A stretch of 64,000 nt of DNA, taken from NCBI GenBank assembly GCA_900110395.1, contig FODP01000011.1, forward strand, positions 203,437-267,436, given 5' to 3'. This DNA is from Rhodospirillales bacterium URHD0017 (lineage in GTDB: Bacteria > Pseudomonadota > Alphaproteobacteria > Reyranellales > Reyranellaceae). This document shows, one piece after another, positions 8,702 through 17,499 of this stretch. A program made the position numbers and the translations under genes. Every line of letters starts with the position of its first letter. Within the stretch, counting starts at the first letter, position 1. Under the pieces are notes generated by a model. It worked only from the letters and a program-made list of their open reading frames with translations. It ran no database searches and was not told where the DNA came from.

Positions 8702-8785
8702 CTAGTGCAGCCATCCCACTGCCCACATGAGCAACAGGATGGGGATGGGAACGCCGAGCAACCACAGCAAGCCAGCGCGAGCCAT
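8702..8785 (-). CDS. Tiny membrane peptide (27 aa), stress-promoter controlled
   Basis: A 27-codon gene with a canonical AGGAGG six bases before ATG. The product (MARAGLLWLLGVPIPILLLM plus WAVGWLH) is one membrane helix with an IPIP-like kink. Similar small hydrophobic peptides are common in alphaproteobacteria, but none has a known activity that I can name. A perfect EcfG-type promoter lies 30-54 bases upstream. Most gene finders would skip a gene this short. Confidence 0.6.
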   Translation of the reverse strand: MARAGLLWLLGVPIPILLLMWAVGWLH

Positions 8786-8814
8786 TTTCGACCTCCTGGT
8801 TTTGATGCATCGAC

Positions 8815-8839
8815 AACGGCTGGGACCCGGTCACGTTCC
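8815..8839 (-). promoter_or_regulatory. EcfG-type general stress promoter
   Basis: On the minus strand GGAAC (8839-8835), a 16-base spacer and CGTT (8818-8815) match the alphaproteobacterial EcfG consensus exactly. The expected start of transcription lies about 22 bases before the AGGAGG-preceded ATG of the 27-residue peptide. This links the peptide pair to the PhyR-NepR-EcfG stress response, as inference from the promoter alone. Confidence 0.65.
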
Positions 8840-8894
8840 GGAAGCAACGGAGGAAGTGCTTGAACGTTTACGCCGGGCTTCTTGGGAGGCGGCA

Positions 8895-9389
8895 ATGGCT
8901 TTGCTCGACATTCTCACCGGCCGGAGGACCTCTGGCGGGCGGATTCCTCCGCTTGCGATGGCGCTGATGGGCCTGCTCACCTACAACAAGCTGAAAAAAC
9001 CCGCGGGTGCGGCGCCGGATGGCCAGCCTGGGTTGGCCGAGCGTCTGGAGGATTTCTTCAAGCCTGCCGCGGGCGGCGGCGCGACCGCCAAGGGCGTGAT
9101 CGGTGCGCTGCTGACCGGAGGCATGATGGACCTGGTCAACCAGTTCCGCGGCGCCGGTAAGGCCGATGCCGTGGACTCGTGGGTCGCGCGCGGGCCCAAC
9201 CAGACCGTGTCACCGAACGATCTCTCCAAGGTGCTGACGGAGGAGCAGATCGCTTTCCTGGCCGAACGCACCGGCATGTCGCGCGACGAGCTTCTCGCCG
9301 GCCTCAGCGAACGCCTGCCACAGGTGGTGGACGAGCTCACCCCCGAAGGGCGCCTGCCGACGACCGAGGAGATGACGCCAAGGGTCTAG
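8895..9389 (+). CDS. YidB-family (DUF937) protein
   Basis: 164 residues. The family pattern is clear: a glycine-rich N-terminal half (MALLDILTG, then GVIGALLTGGMMDLVNQFR) and the C-terminal block VARGPNQTVSPNDLSKVLTE followed by FLAERTGMSRDELLAGLSE and LPQVVDELTPEGRLP. The function of YidB proteins is not established. I chose the ATG at 8895, preceded by GGGAGGCGG, over upstream in-frame starts that lack homology. The 3' end overlaps the convergent MFS gene by 53 bases. Confidence 0.85.
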   Translation: MALLDILTGRRTSGGRIPPLAMALMGLLTYNKLKKPAGAAPDGQPGLAERLEDFFKPAAGGGATAKGVIGALLTGGMMDLVNQFRGAGKADAVDSWVARGPNQTVSPNDLSKVLTEEQIAFLAERTGMSRDELLAGLSERLPQVVDELTPEGRLPTTEEMTPRV

Positions 9390-10509
9390 GGTCGATGAAG
9401 CCCCACCAGGCGATCGGCAGGGCGATGACGCAAAGCGCGGACATCGCGAGGAAAGCCGATCCGCCGTAGGTGGCGTAGAGCGTCCCCGACAGCGACGTGA
9501 GCGCGGCGGTGACGAGGCCGGCGCCGAAGGCGTAGAGCGCCTGGGCCGTTGCCGCCACGGCGGGCGGAACGACGTTGCCGATGACCCGCATGCAAGCGAG
9601 ATGAAGCAGGGCGAAGGTCAATCCGTGCAGCGGCTGCAAGACCGACAGCAGCACGATCGAATTGGTGAAGCCCATGGCCGACCAGCGCACGATCCCGGCC
9701 AGCGCCGCCAGCACGGCCGCCCTGCGCACGCCCAGCCGATCGAGCAGCCACGGCCCGATCACAAAGAACACGACGACTTCGGCAGCGACGGCTTCCGCCC
9801 ACAGGATACTGATGACCGGCGGCGGCAGCCCGGCGGCGCTCCAGCGGATCACGGCGAACGCGTCGTAGAGAGCGTGGCTGCCGTAGACCAAGGCAGAGAC
9901 GACGATGACGATGCGAAACGCCGAAAGTCTCAGAAGCCCGCGTACTTCTGATGTCGCGACGCCGCGCTGCTCGGGCTCAGGAGTGCCGCCGGGAAGCAGC
10001 GCAGTGGCGGCTGCTGCGACCATCAGCAGCGCCGCGTTCATCCAGATGATCGGAGTGAGATCGGCGGGGACGATGAGCTGGCCGATGACGAGGGTGCCGA
10101 CCAGGAAAGCCGCCGAAGCCGCGCCACGGATCCGGCCGTATTCGAAAGGCCTTGGCTTCGTCGCGCTGACGGTCAGCGCATCGGCCAGCGACGTGGTTGG
10201 CGCCAGGGCGATCGCCTGGGCAAGAGCGATCAGAAGGACGAGCCAGAACGTATCGGCCCATAGGAACGCAGCGGCAGCGGCGGCCGCCACTATGATCGAG
10301 CTGGCGAGAACGAGGCGCAGCGAGGCGAGCCGGTCGGCGAGCCGTCCCAGCAGCGGCCCGGCCGCCAGCCGCACCAGCAATGCCGCGGCGAGGATCAAAC
10401 CGATCTGCTGCGGCGTCAGGCCCTTGCTTTCGAACAGCTTCGGCCAGTACGGCGAGGCCACGCCAAAGGCGCCGTACAAGGTAACGTACAGCAGGACGTA
10501 AGCACGCAT
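9337..10509 (-). CDS. MFS transporter, HcaT / phenylpropionate permease-like
   Basis: 390 residues and about twelve helices. The N-terminus YVTLYGAFGVASPYWPKLFE, followed by GLTPQQIGLILAA and GPLLGRLADRLAS, matches the MFS_1-like group that contains the E. coli 3-phenylpropionate permease HcaT and nucleoside:H+ symporter relatives. Expected role: uptake of a small organic acid across the inner membrane. It runs leftward, convergent with the YidB gene (53-base overlap) and downstream of the glutathione transferase gene by 46 bases, so the two may share a transcript. Confidence 0.82.
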   Translation of the reverse strand: MRAYVLLYVTLYGAFGVASPYWPKLFESKGLTPQQIGLILAAALLVRLAAGPLLGRLADRLASLRLVLASSIIVAAAAAAAFLWADTFWLVLLIALAQAIALAPTTSLADALTVSATKPRPFEYGRIRGAASAAFLVGTLVIGQLIVPADLTPIIWMNAALLMVAAAATALLPGGTPEPEQRGVATSEVRGLLRLSAFRIVIVVSALVYGSHALYDAFAVIRWSAAGLPPPVISILWAEAVAAEVVVFFVIGPWLLDRLGVRRAAVLAALAGIVRWSAMGFTNSIVLLSVLQPLHGLTFALLHLACMRVIGNVVPPAVAATAQALYAFGAGLVTAALTSLSGTLYATYGGSAFLAMSALCVIALPIAWWGFIDPRPLASSPRSSAGALRG

Positions 10510-10555
10510 CGGCTACGGAACGACCGGCTCCGGTCCGCCGTTGCGGACGGCCCCC

Positions 10556-11281
10556 TTACGCGGGAACGGGCCGGGCGCGCTGGTTGTAGAGCATCTTGCG
10601 GATGCGGGCCTGCTCCTCGGGCGGCAGCTTGGTGTTGTCGACCGAGAGGTCGGCGCCGACGGCCATGCCCTTCTGCACCGCGGGCCTGGCGCCCAACTCT
10701 TCGAACCAGCGCTTGAAGTGCTTGAACTCCTCGATGTCCTGGCCCTGGAACTTCCAGTTGATGGTCCACGGGTAGCAGATCATGTCGGCGATCGTGTACT
10801 GGTCGCCGGCCAGGTACTTGTGCTTGTAGAGCTGGTTGTTCAGTACGCCATACAGGCGGTTCACTTCGTCGGTGAAGCGTGTGATGGCGTACTTCTGGTC
10901 GCCTTCCTTCGCCTGGTCGACGCGGCGGAAGTGGCCGCATTCGCCGCTCTTGGGACCCTGATTGGCCATCTGCCAGATCAGCCACTGGTTGACGTCGTAG
11001 CGCGTACGCACGTCCTGCGGATAGAACTTCCCGGCCTTCTCGGCGATGTACATCATGATGGCGCCCGACTCGAAGATCGTGATCGGCTTGCCGCCACCCT
11101 TGGGTTCATGATCCACCATCGTCGGCATGCGATGATTGGGGTTCATCTCCAGGAACTCTTTGCTGAACTGATCGCCGCGGCCGATGTTGACGGGTACGAT
11201 CTTGTAGGGCAGGCCGCATTCCTCGAGCAGGATGGTGACCTTCTTGCCATTGGGCGTGGGCCAGTAATGCAGGTCGATCAT
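10556..11281 (-). CDS. Glutathione S-transferase, YghU/YfcG-like (nu class)
   Basis: 241 residues. The N-terminal thioredoxin fold starts IDLHYWPTPNGKKVTILLEE, with the nu-class TPNG motif near residues 9-12. NHRMPTMVDHE holds the cis-proline, and IFESGAIMMYIAEKAG binds the glutathione carboxylate. The all-helical C-terminal domain has YLAGDQYTIADMICYPW, the hydrophobic staple. Nu-class members have disulfide-bond reductase or peroxidase activity with two glutathiones. The gene is divergent from the molybdenum hydroxylase gene across 47 bases. Confidence 0.9.
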   Translation of the reverse strand: MIDLHYWPTPNGKKVTILLEECGLPYKIVPVNIGRGDQFSKEFLEMNPNHRMPTMVDHEPKGGGKPITIFESGAIMMYIAEKAGKFYPQDVRTRYDVNQWLIWQMANQGPKSGECGHFRRVDQAKEGDQKYAITRFTDEVNRLYGVLNNQLYKHKYLAGDQYTIADMICYPWTINWKFQGQDIEEFKHFKRWFEELGARPAVQKGMAVGADLSVDNTKLPPEEQARIRKMLYNQRARPVPA

Positions 11282-11328
11282 GGATGATCCCTCCTATGGT
11301 TGGGCGGGAGCTTATCGGGCGGAGCGAC

Positions 11329-13662
11329 ATGGGCAATAGCAGTCAGCAAAAGATGATCGGCCGTTCGCTGCGCCGCCTCGAGGATGCGCGGTTCCTGACG
11401 GGCCGCGGCCGCTACGTCGATGACATCGCGGTTGCAGATTGCCTGTACGGCCACGTCCTCCGTTCGCCGCATGCCCATGCCGTCATCAAGGGCATCGATG
11501 TTTCGCCTGCCGCGTCGCTGGCCGGCGTGCGCGCCGTCTACACCCATGCCGACCTTGCGGCCGAGGGGCTGGGCCATATGCCGTGCCTGGCGGCCGTCAA
11601 GCCGATGATCGTGCCGCCGCGGCCGGCGCTGGCCGATGGCCGCGTGCGCCATGTCGGCGATCCGGTGGCGTTCGTCGTGGCCGACAGCGCGGAGGCAGCG
11701 CGCGAGGCCGCCGAGCTGATCGAGGTCGATTACGAGGCCCTCGATGCCGTGGTCGACGGGATCGCGGCGCTCGCTGCCGGGGCGCCGCCGATCTGGCCCG
11801 AGGCGCCGGGCAATCTCGCCTATCACGTCCAGCGCGGCGATGCCGATGCGGTGGCGAAGGCGATGGCCGAGGCCGCGCACGTCGTCGAGGTCGAGGTCAT
11901 GAACAACCGCGTCATTGTCACGCCGATCGAGCCGCGTGCCGGCATCGCGCGCCACGACGCCGCGACCGGCACGCTGGACCTCGAGCTGACGGGGCAGGGC
12001 GTGCATGGTATCCGCCGCCAGCTCGCCGAGTTCATCTTCAAGCTGCCGCTCGACCGCGTCCGCGTCCACGCACCCGACGTCGGCGGCGGCTTCGGCATGA
12101 AGAACTTCCTCTATCCCGAATGGATCCTGCTGCTGTTCGCGGCCCGCCGGCTGGGACGGCCGGTGCGCTGGCTGGCCGATCGCGCCGAGGAGTTCGTCAT
12201 GGGCGCGCAGGGCCGCGACATCGCGGCGACCGCGAAGCTCGGGCTCGCCGCCGACGGCCGCCTGCTGGCGCTCGACGTGAAGATGGTGGCCAACCTCGGC
12301 GCCTATCTCTCGGGCAACGGGCCGGGCGCCTCCGTAATCGCCGCCTCGACGGCGCAGGGCGGTGTCTATGATATTCCGGCGATCGCCGTCGACATCCGCG
12401 GCGCACTCAGCAACACCGTGCCGGTCGATGCCTATCGCGGCGCCGGCAAGCCCGAGGCCAACTACATCATCGAGCGCGCCATCGAGGCGGCGGCGCGCAA
12501 GCTCGGGCGCGATCCCGCCGAACTGCGCCGGCAGAACCTGATCGCGTCGTTCCCGCACAGGACGGCGCTCGGCATGGCGCTCGATTCGGGCGACTTCGTC
12601 GCCAATCTCGATGCCGCCACCGCACGCGCCGACACCAAGGGCTTTGCCGCGCGGCGCGCCGCCGCCAGGGCGCGCGGCCGGCTGCTCGGCATCGGTGTCG
12701 CCTGCTTCCTCGAAACCTCGCGCGGCGCGCCCAACGAAGGCGCCGAGGTGCGCTTCGAGGGCGACGGCAAGGTCATGGTCGCCGTCGGCACCGAATCGAA
12801 CGGCCAGGGCCACGAGACCGCCTTCGCCCAGATCGCGGCCGATCGGCTCGGCGTGCCGATCGAGGCGGTGCGCTATGTGCAGGCCGACACCGGCCAGGTG
12901 AAGAGCGGCGCCGGCCATGGTGGCGCGCGTTCCATGCACATGGGCGGCGCCGCTCTCGTGAAGGCGATCGATGCCACGCTGGCAAAGGCGCGCACGCTGG
13001 CGGCCCATCTCCTGCAGGCGTCGGAAGGCGAGCTGGTCTTCGCCCACGGGAGTTTCGCGGTGCAGGGCAGCGATCGCTCAGTCGCGTTGCCGACGCTGGC
13101 ACGCAGCGCGGAAGATCCGGCCAACCTGCCGGACGGCATGACGCCAGATCCGGCTGGGGGCCTGGGCGTGCACGTGATGAACATGACCGACGTCTTCACC
13201 TTCCCCAGCGGCTGCCACGTCGCCGAGGTCGAGGTCGATCCCGAGACCGGCGCGGTGGCGCTGGTGCGCTACACCGCGGTCGACGACTACGGCCGCCTGA
13301 TCAACCCGCTGCTGACCGAGGGCCAGGTGCAGGGCGGCGTGACCCAGGGCATCGGCCAGGCGATGGTCGAGCACACGGTCTACGACACGTCGTCGGGCCA
13401 GCTGCTGAGCGGCTCGCTGATGGACTATGCCCTGCCGCGCGCCGACGATCTCCCGGCCTTCGACATCGAGCTGGTCGAGCGGCCGACCGCGGCCAATCCG
13501 CTGGGCGTGAAGGGTTCCGGGCAGGCGGGCTGCATAGCCGCCCCGCAGACCGTGATGGCCGCCATCCTCGACGCGCTGCGGCCGGCCGGCGTCGAGGCGC
13601 TCGACATGCCGGCGACGTCGGAACGCGTCTGGCGTGCGCTGAACGAGGCCCAGCGCCGTTGA
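11329..13662 (+). CDS. Orphan molybdopterin-binding subunit of xanthine dehydrogenase/CO dehydrogenase family
   Basis: 777 residues, full length for the large subunit. The N-terminal Ald_Xan_dh_C domain starts at SLRRLEDARFLTGRGRYVDD. DVGGGFGMKNFLYPEW and AYRGAGK (residues 368-374, the form II loop, not the AYRCSFR of true CO dehydrogenase) are molybdenum-cofactor contacts. The usual catalytic glutamate in GVKGxGEAG is glutamine here (GVKGSGQAG, Q732, codon CAG). No FAD or 2Fe-2S subunit genes are adjacent, so partners must come from elsewhere or the protein has another role. I chose ATG 11329 after GGGCGGAGC. The stop overlaps the next gene (TTGA). Confidence 0.88.
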   Translation: MGNSSQQKMIGRSLRRLEDARFLTGRGRYVDDIAVADCLYGHVLRSPHAHAVIKGIDVSPAASLAGVRAVYTHADLAAEGLGHMPCLAAVKPMIVPPRPALADGRVRHVGDPVAFVVADSAEAAREAAELIEVDYEALDAVVDGIAALAAGAPPIWPEAPGNLAYHVQRGDADAVAKAMAEAAHVVEVEVMNNRVIVTPIEPRAGIARHDAATGTLDLELTGQGVHGIRRQLAEFIFKLPLDRVRVHAPDVGGGFGMKNFLYPEWILLLFAARRLGRPVRWLADRAEEFVMGAQGRDIAATAKLGLAADGRLLALDVKMVANLGAYLSGNGPGASVIAASTAQGGVYDIPAIAVDIRGALSNTVPVDAYRGAGKPEANYIIERAIEAAARKLGRDPAELRRQNLIASFPHRTALGMALDSGDFVANLDAATARADTKGFAARRAAARARGRLLGIGVACFLETSRGAPNEGAEVRFEGDGKVMVAVGTESNGQGHETAFAQIAADRLGVPIEAVRYVQADTGQVKSGAGHGGARSMHMGGAALVKAIDATLAKARTLAAHLLQASEGELVFAHGSFAVQGSDRSVALPTLARSAEDPANLPDGMTPDPAGGLGVHVMNMTDVFTFPSGCHVAEVEVDPETGAVALVRYTAVDDYGRLINPLLTEGQVQGGVTQGIGQAMVEHTVYDTSSGQLLSGSLMDYALPRADDLPAFDIELVERPTAANPLGVKGSGQAGCIAAPQTVMAAILDALRPAGVEALDMPATSERVWRALNEAQRR

Positions 13663-14540
13663 CCGACAAGACGAGCGGCGGCCAGCACCATGTCCTGACC
13701 GGTATCCTTTTCATCTGTGGCGCCGGCGTGCTGTTCCCCGTGATGAACGGCTTCGCCAAGTTCCTGGGCGAAAGCGGATACGATTCCCTGCAGGTCTCGT
13801 GGGCGCGCGCCTTCGGCCACATCCTGTTCATGCTGGCGGCCTTCGTGCCGCGCTTCGGGCTCGGCATGCTGCGCACCCACCGGCCGGGCACGCAGCTCCT
13901 GCGGTCGGCGCTGCTGATGACGTCGAACCTGTCGTTCTTCTTCGCCATCATCACCATCCCGATCGCCAAGGCCGCCTCGATCAGCCTGACGGCGCCCCTG
14001 GTCGTGGCGCTGCTTGCCTGGCCGATGCTGGGCGAGCGCACGACGCAGAGCCGGCTGGCGGCCCTGGCCGTGGGCTTCGTCGGCGTGCTGATCGTGATCC
14101 GGCCGGGCACCGAGCTTTTCCAGTGGGCATCGCTCGGCGTGGTGCTGAGCGCCACCTGCTATGCGCTCTACCAGATCCTGACGCGGCGCATTGCCGGAAC
14201 GGACTCGCCCGAGACGTCGGCGATCTACAGTTCGACCGTCGGTGCCTTCGGATTGATGTTCGTGCTGCCGTTCGTCTGGAAGACTCCGGAAACGCTGCGC
14301 GACGTCGCCTACTTCTGCAGCCTGGGCGTTCTGGGCGCGCTCGGCCACTACTGCGTGGCGCGCGCCCTGCACTATGCGCCCGCCAACATCGTGACACCGT
14401 TCCAGTACATGCAGCTCCTCGGCTCGGTCGCCGTGGGCTACCTGTTCTTCGGCAACTTCCCCGATGTTCTGGGCTGGGTCGGCGCCGCCATCATCGTCGG
14501 CGCCGGGCTTTTTATCGGCTGGTCGCAGCGCAAGGGCTAA
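13659..14540 (+). CDS. EamA/DMT-family transporter
   Basis: 293 residues with ten membrane helices and two EamA repeats (about 12-140 and 155-290). The family phrase SISLTAPLVVALLAWPMLGE lies at the end of repeat 1, and ALHYAPANIVTPFQYMQLLG in repeat 2. DMT proteins export metabolites such as amino acids across the inner membrane. The TTG start overlaps the preceding stop (TTGA), which indicates translational coupling to the molybdenum hydroxylase subunit. Its stop overlaps the convergent binding-protein stop by four bases. Confidence 0.87.
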   Translation: MTDKTSGGQHHVLTGILFICGAGVLFPVMNGFAKFLGESGYDSLQVSWARAFGHILFMLAAFVPRFGLGMLRTHRPGTQLLRSALLMTSNLSFFFAIITIPIAKAASISLTAPLVVALLAWPMLGERTTQSRLAALAVGFVGVLIVIRPGTELFQWASLGVVLSATCYALYQILTRRIAGTDSPETSAIYSSTVGAFGLMFVLPFVWKTPETLRDVAYFCSLGVLGALGHYCVARALHYAPANIVTPFQYMQLLGSVAVGYLFFGNFPDVLGWVGAAIIVGAGLFIGWSQRKG

Positions 14541-16135
14541 CCGACCGTCACCGGCGAGAAGTCGACGTACCAGCTCTTGGGGTGGACATAGCCCTTGACC
14601 TTGCCCGAGATGGCATTGGGCCACACGTCGTGGACCACCCAGACGAACACGGCGTCGTCGACCATCTTGGTGTTGATCTTCGCCAGCACCTTGTCGAGTG
14701 CCGCCGGGTCGGACGTGCTGCGCGCCTCCTTGGCGAGCCTGTCGAACTCCGGATCGTTGATGTAGCCCCAGTTCGAACCCTTGGGCGGGACCTGCTGGCT
14801 GTCGACGAACCGCATGAAGGCATTATGCGGGTCCATCGTGTTCCAGCTCACATTGATGGCGCCGAACTGCTGGCCTTCCGGTGACTTGGCGCCCTGGCGC
14901 ATGGTGTTCAGGAGCGCATTCCAGTCCATCACCTGGAATTCGACGTCGATGCCGACCTCGGCCCATTGCTGCTGGATCGCCTCGTTCATGATCAGCGGAT
15001 ACATCTGCCCCGAGCCCGAGGTCGATATCGCGATCTTGGTCTTGAGCTTCTTCGACGGCCCGTAGCCTGCTTCGGCCAGCAGCTTCCTGGCCTCGGCCGG
15101 GTCGTACTTGATCCTGAAGGAAGGCGTGCCGAACCACGGATGATCCGGTGGCACGCAGCCGACGGCCGGGACGGCGAGCCCGTTCAAGACCTTGACGATG
15201 GCGTCGCGGTCGATCGCGAGATTCATCGCCTTGCGCACGCGGATGTCCGCCGTCGGCGCACCGGGCAGCATGCTGAGCGTGTAAGGCCACATGTGCGGGA
15301 TGGCGTTAGTCTCGATCTGGCAGCCCGCGGCCCTGAGCTTGCCGAGCGAATCGGGCGCCGGCGCCTCGATCCAGTCGACCCGTCCCGACAGCAGGGATGC
15401 CGAGCGCGTCGAGACGTCGGGGATCGGCAGCAACACCATGCGCTCGCTCTTGGGAATGCGCTCCTTGTTCCAGTAGTCGGCGTTGCGTTCGAGCTCGGCG
15501 CGTTCGCGCGGCGACCACGCCTTCATCTTCCACGGACCGGTGCCCGACGGCTGCTTGCGGTAGGCCTGCCAGTCGCGTCCGACCTTCTCGAAGTTGTCGG
15601 CGCTCGCGATCATGAAGCGGTTGAGCAGCGAGGGCATGATGGTGTCGACACCGTTGGTCTGCAACTCGACCTTGTAGTCGTCGATCTTGCGATAGGCGAC
15701 GACCGGCCACACGGCCGCGATCAGCACGCTGCGACCGAGACGATCGAAGGATGGCGACTTGTCGTTCAGCGTGCGATCGAGGCTGAAGATGACGTCGTCG
15801 GCGGTGAAGGGCGCGCCGTGATGGAATTTTACGCCCTGGCGCAGCTCGAAGATCCATTTCGTCGCATCGGCGGGGTCCTGGTGCCACTTGGTGGCAAGGC
15901 CCGGCACCAGCTTCGCGGGCTCCGTCGCCGACGACAGGTCCCAGGCGACCAGCGGATCGTAGAGCGTGTAGCCCATGAAGCGGATGCCCTCGGTGCCTTG
16001 GTCGGGCGCACCGTCGGTGACCGGGATGTCGGCCAGCGTCATGGCGATGCGCAGGGTCGACGGCTGCTGCGCTTCCGCGCCGCGGGCGAAGGACAGGGCG
16101 GCGCTGGCAAGCAGGGCGGCACGTCTCGTGAGCAT
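14537..16135 (-). CDS. ABC transporter substrate-binding protein, peptide/nickel (SBP_bac_5) family
   Basis: 532 residues. The N-terminus MLTRRAALLASAALSFARGA is an export signal with an Arg pair. Family landmarks are LRQGVKFHHGAPFTADDVIF (about 95-115), ADIRVRKAMNLAIDRDAIVK and a C-terminal WYVDFSP. A strong AGGAGG precedes ATG 16135. No permease or ATPase genes are adjacent, so it must work with components encoded elsewhere. It is divergent from the amidase operon across 86 bases, suggesting capture of an amide- or peptide-like substrate for those enzymes, as inference from context. Confidence 0.88.
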   Translation of the reverse strand: MLTRRAALLASAALSFARGAEAQQPSTLRIAMTLADIPVTDGAPDQGTEGIRFMGYTLYDPLVAWDLSSATEPAKLVPGLATKWHQDPADATKWIFELRQGVKFHHGAPFTADDVIFSLDRTLNDKSPSFDRLGRSVLIAAVWPVVAYRKIDDYKVELQTNGVDTIMPSLLNRFMIASADNFEKVGRDWQAYRKQPSGTGPWKMKAWSPRERAELERNADYWNKERIPKSERMVLLPIPDVSTRSASLLSGRVDWIEAPAPDSLGKLRAAGCQIETNAIPHMWPYTLSMLPGAPTADIRVRKAMNLAIDRDAIVKVLNGLAVPAVGCVPPDHPWFGTPSFRIKYDPAEARKLLAEAGYGPSKKLKTKIAISTSGSGQMYPLIMNEAIQQQWAEVGIDVEFQVMDWNALLNTMRQGAKSPEGQQFGAINVSWNTMDPHNAFMRFVDSQQVPPKGSNWGYINDPEFDRLAKEARSTSDPAALDKVLAKINTKMVDDAVFVWVVHDVWPNAISGKVKGYVHPKSWYVDFSPVTVG

Positions 16136-16221
16136 GCGGAACCTCCTGGAAGTTCCGTTACACGAAGCATGAAGCGCGCCAGCATGGACGGGGCACGCTT
16201 CTTGCTGTTCCATCACCGACC

Positions 16222-17499
16222 ATGACCGCACCGAACACGCTCTCGGCCACCGAGCTCGCGCAACGACTGGATGCCGGGGCGGTGACCGCCGAGGCGATCG
16301 TGCACGCCCACCTCGAGCGCATCGAGCAGCGCGACGCCCAGGTGCTCGCCTGGTCGCACCTCGCGCACGACGCTGCCCTTGCACGCGCCAGAGTGCTCGA
16401 TCGCGGACCACGCCAGGGCCTGCTGCACGGCATCCCGATGGGCGTCAAGGACATCATCGATTCCGGCGACCAGCCCACCACCTACGGCTCGCCGATCTAC
16501 AAGACCCACCAGCCGCTGGCCGATGCCGCGACCATTGCGCTGGCGAAAGCCGAGGGCGCGATCCTGCTCGGCAAGACGGTCACCACCGAGTTCGCCAACC
16601 GCCATCCCGGCGTGACCCGGAACCCGCACAATCCGGCGCACACGCCGGGCGGTTCCTCGTCGGGCTCGGCGGCGGCGGTTGCCGACTTCCAGGTCGTGCT
16701 CGCGACCGGCACGCAGACGGGCGGCTCGGTGATCCGGCCGGGCGCGTTCTGCGGCGTCGTCGCCTACAAGCCGAGCTACGGCCACTTCGCTCCGGCCGGC
16801 ATGAAGGCCAACACCGAATGGCTCGACACGATCGGCGCCTATGCGCGCAGCGTCGAGGATATCGCCCTGTTCCGCGCCGCGCTGATGGCGATGCCCTATC
16901 GGCCGATCGCGCGGCTCGACAAACCGCCGCGCATCGCCGTGTGCTTCACCCATCACAAGGCCGAGCTGTCGGCGGAAGGGACCAAGGCGGTGAACGATGC
17001 GGCCGCGCAGCTCGCCAAGGCCGGCGCCCAGGTGTCCGAGATCGACCTGCCGCCGCCCGTGCGGGACATGACCGCGGGTCAGCAGACGCTCAGCGCCTTC
17101 GACGGTCCGCGCGCCCATGCCGACGAGGCGCGGCGCTTCCCGGAGCTGCTGAGCGAGAGCCTGAAGAAGGACAAGCTCGCCGCCGGCTCGAAGATCGACT
17201 ACGCGACCTGGGTTGCCGCCCGCAAGCTCGGCGAGACGGGACGCGCCGCCGTCGACGCCCTGTTCGGCGACTTCGACGTCATCCTGACCGCGCCGGCGCT
17301 TGGCGAGGCGCCGGTCGGCCTGCAAAGCACCGGCAAGGCGACGTTCAACCTGCTCTGGACCTATCTCTGGATGCCTTGCGTGACCCTGCCGTTCACCAAG
17401 GGCCCGACCGGCCTGCCCGTCGGCATCCAGCTCGTCGGCCGCCAGCACGAGGACACGACCCTGCTCGACATCGCGGGCTGGGTGAGGAGCGCGCTATGA
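16222..17499 (+). CDS. Amidase (amidase-signature family), first of tandem pair
   Basis: 425 residues. The Ser-cisSer-Lys apparatus is visible: Lys76 in GIPMGVKDIID, the GGSSSGS loop (about 143-149) and nucleophile Ser169 in TGTQTGGSVIRP. Amidase-signature enzymes hydrolyse carboxamides to acid and ammonia in the cytoplasm. Its stop overlaps the start of a second amidase (ATGA). The two share their layout and the phrases TEFANRHPG and NPHN, which shows tandem duplication. The substrate is unknown; GatA is unlikely because gatB and gatC are absent. Confidence 0.92.
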   Translation: MTAPNTLSATELAQRLDAGAVTAEAIVHAHLERIEQRDAQVLAWSHLAHDAALARARVLDRGPRQGLLHGIPMGVKDIIDSGDQPTTYGSPIYKTHQPLADAATIALAKAEGAILLGKTVTTEFANRHPGVTRNPHNPAHTPGGSSSGSAAAVADFQVVLATGTQTGGSVIRPGAFCGVVAYKPSYGHFAPAGMKANTEWLDTIGAYARSVEDIALFRAALMAMPYRPIARLDKPPRIAVCFTHHKAELSAEGTKAVNDAAAQLAKAGAQVSEIDLPPPVRDMTAGQQTLSAFDGPRAHADEARRFPELLSESLKKDKLAAGSKIDYATWVAARKLGETGRAAVDALFGDFDVILTAPALGEAPVGLQSTGKATFNLLWTYLWMPCVTLPFTKGPTGLPVGIQLVGRQHEDTTLLDIAGWVRSAL

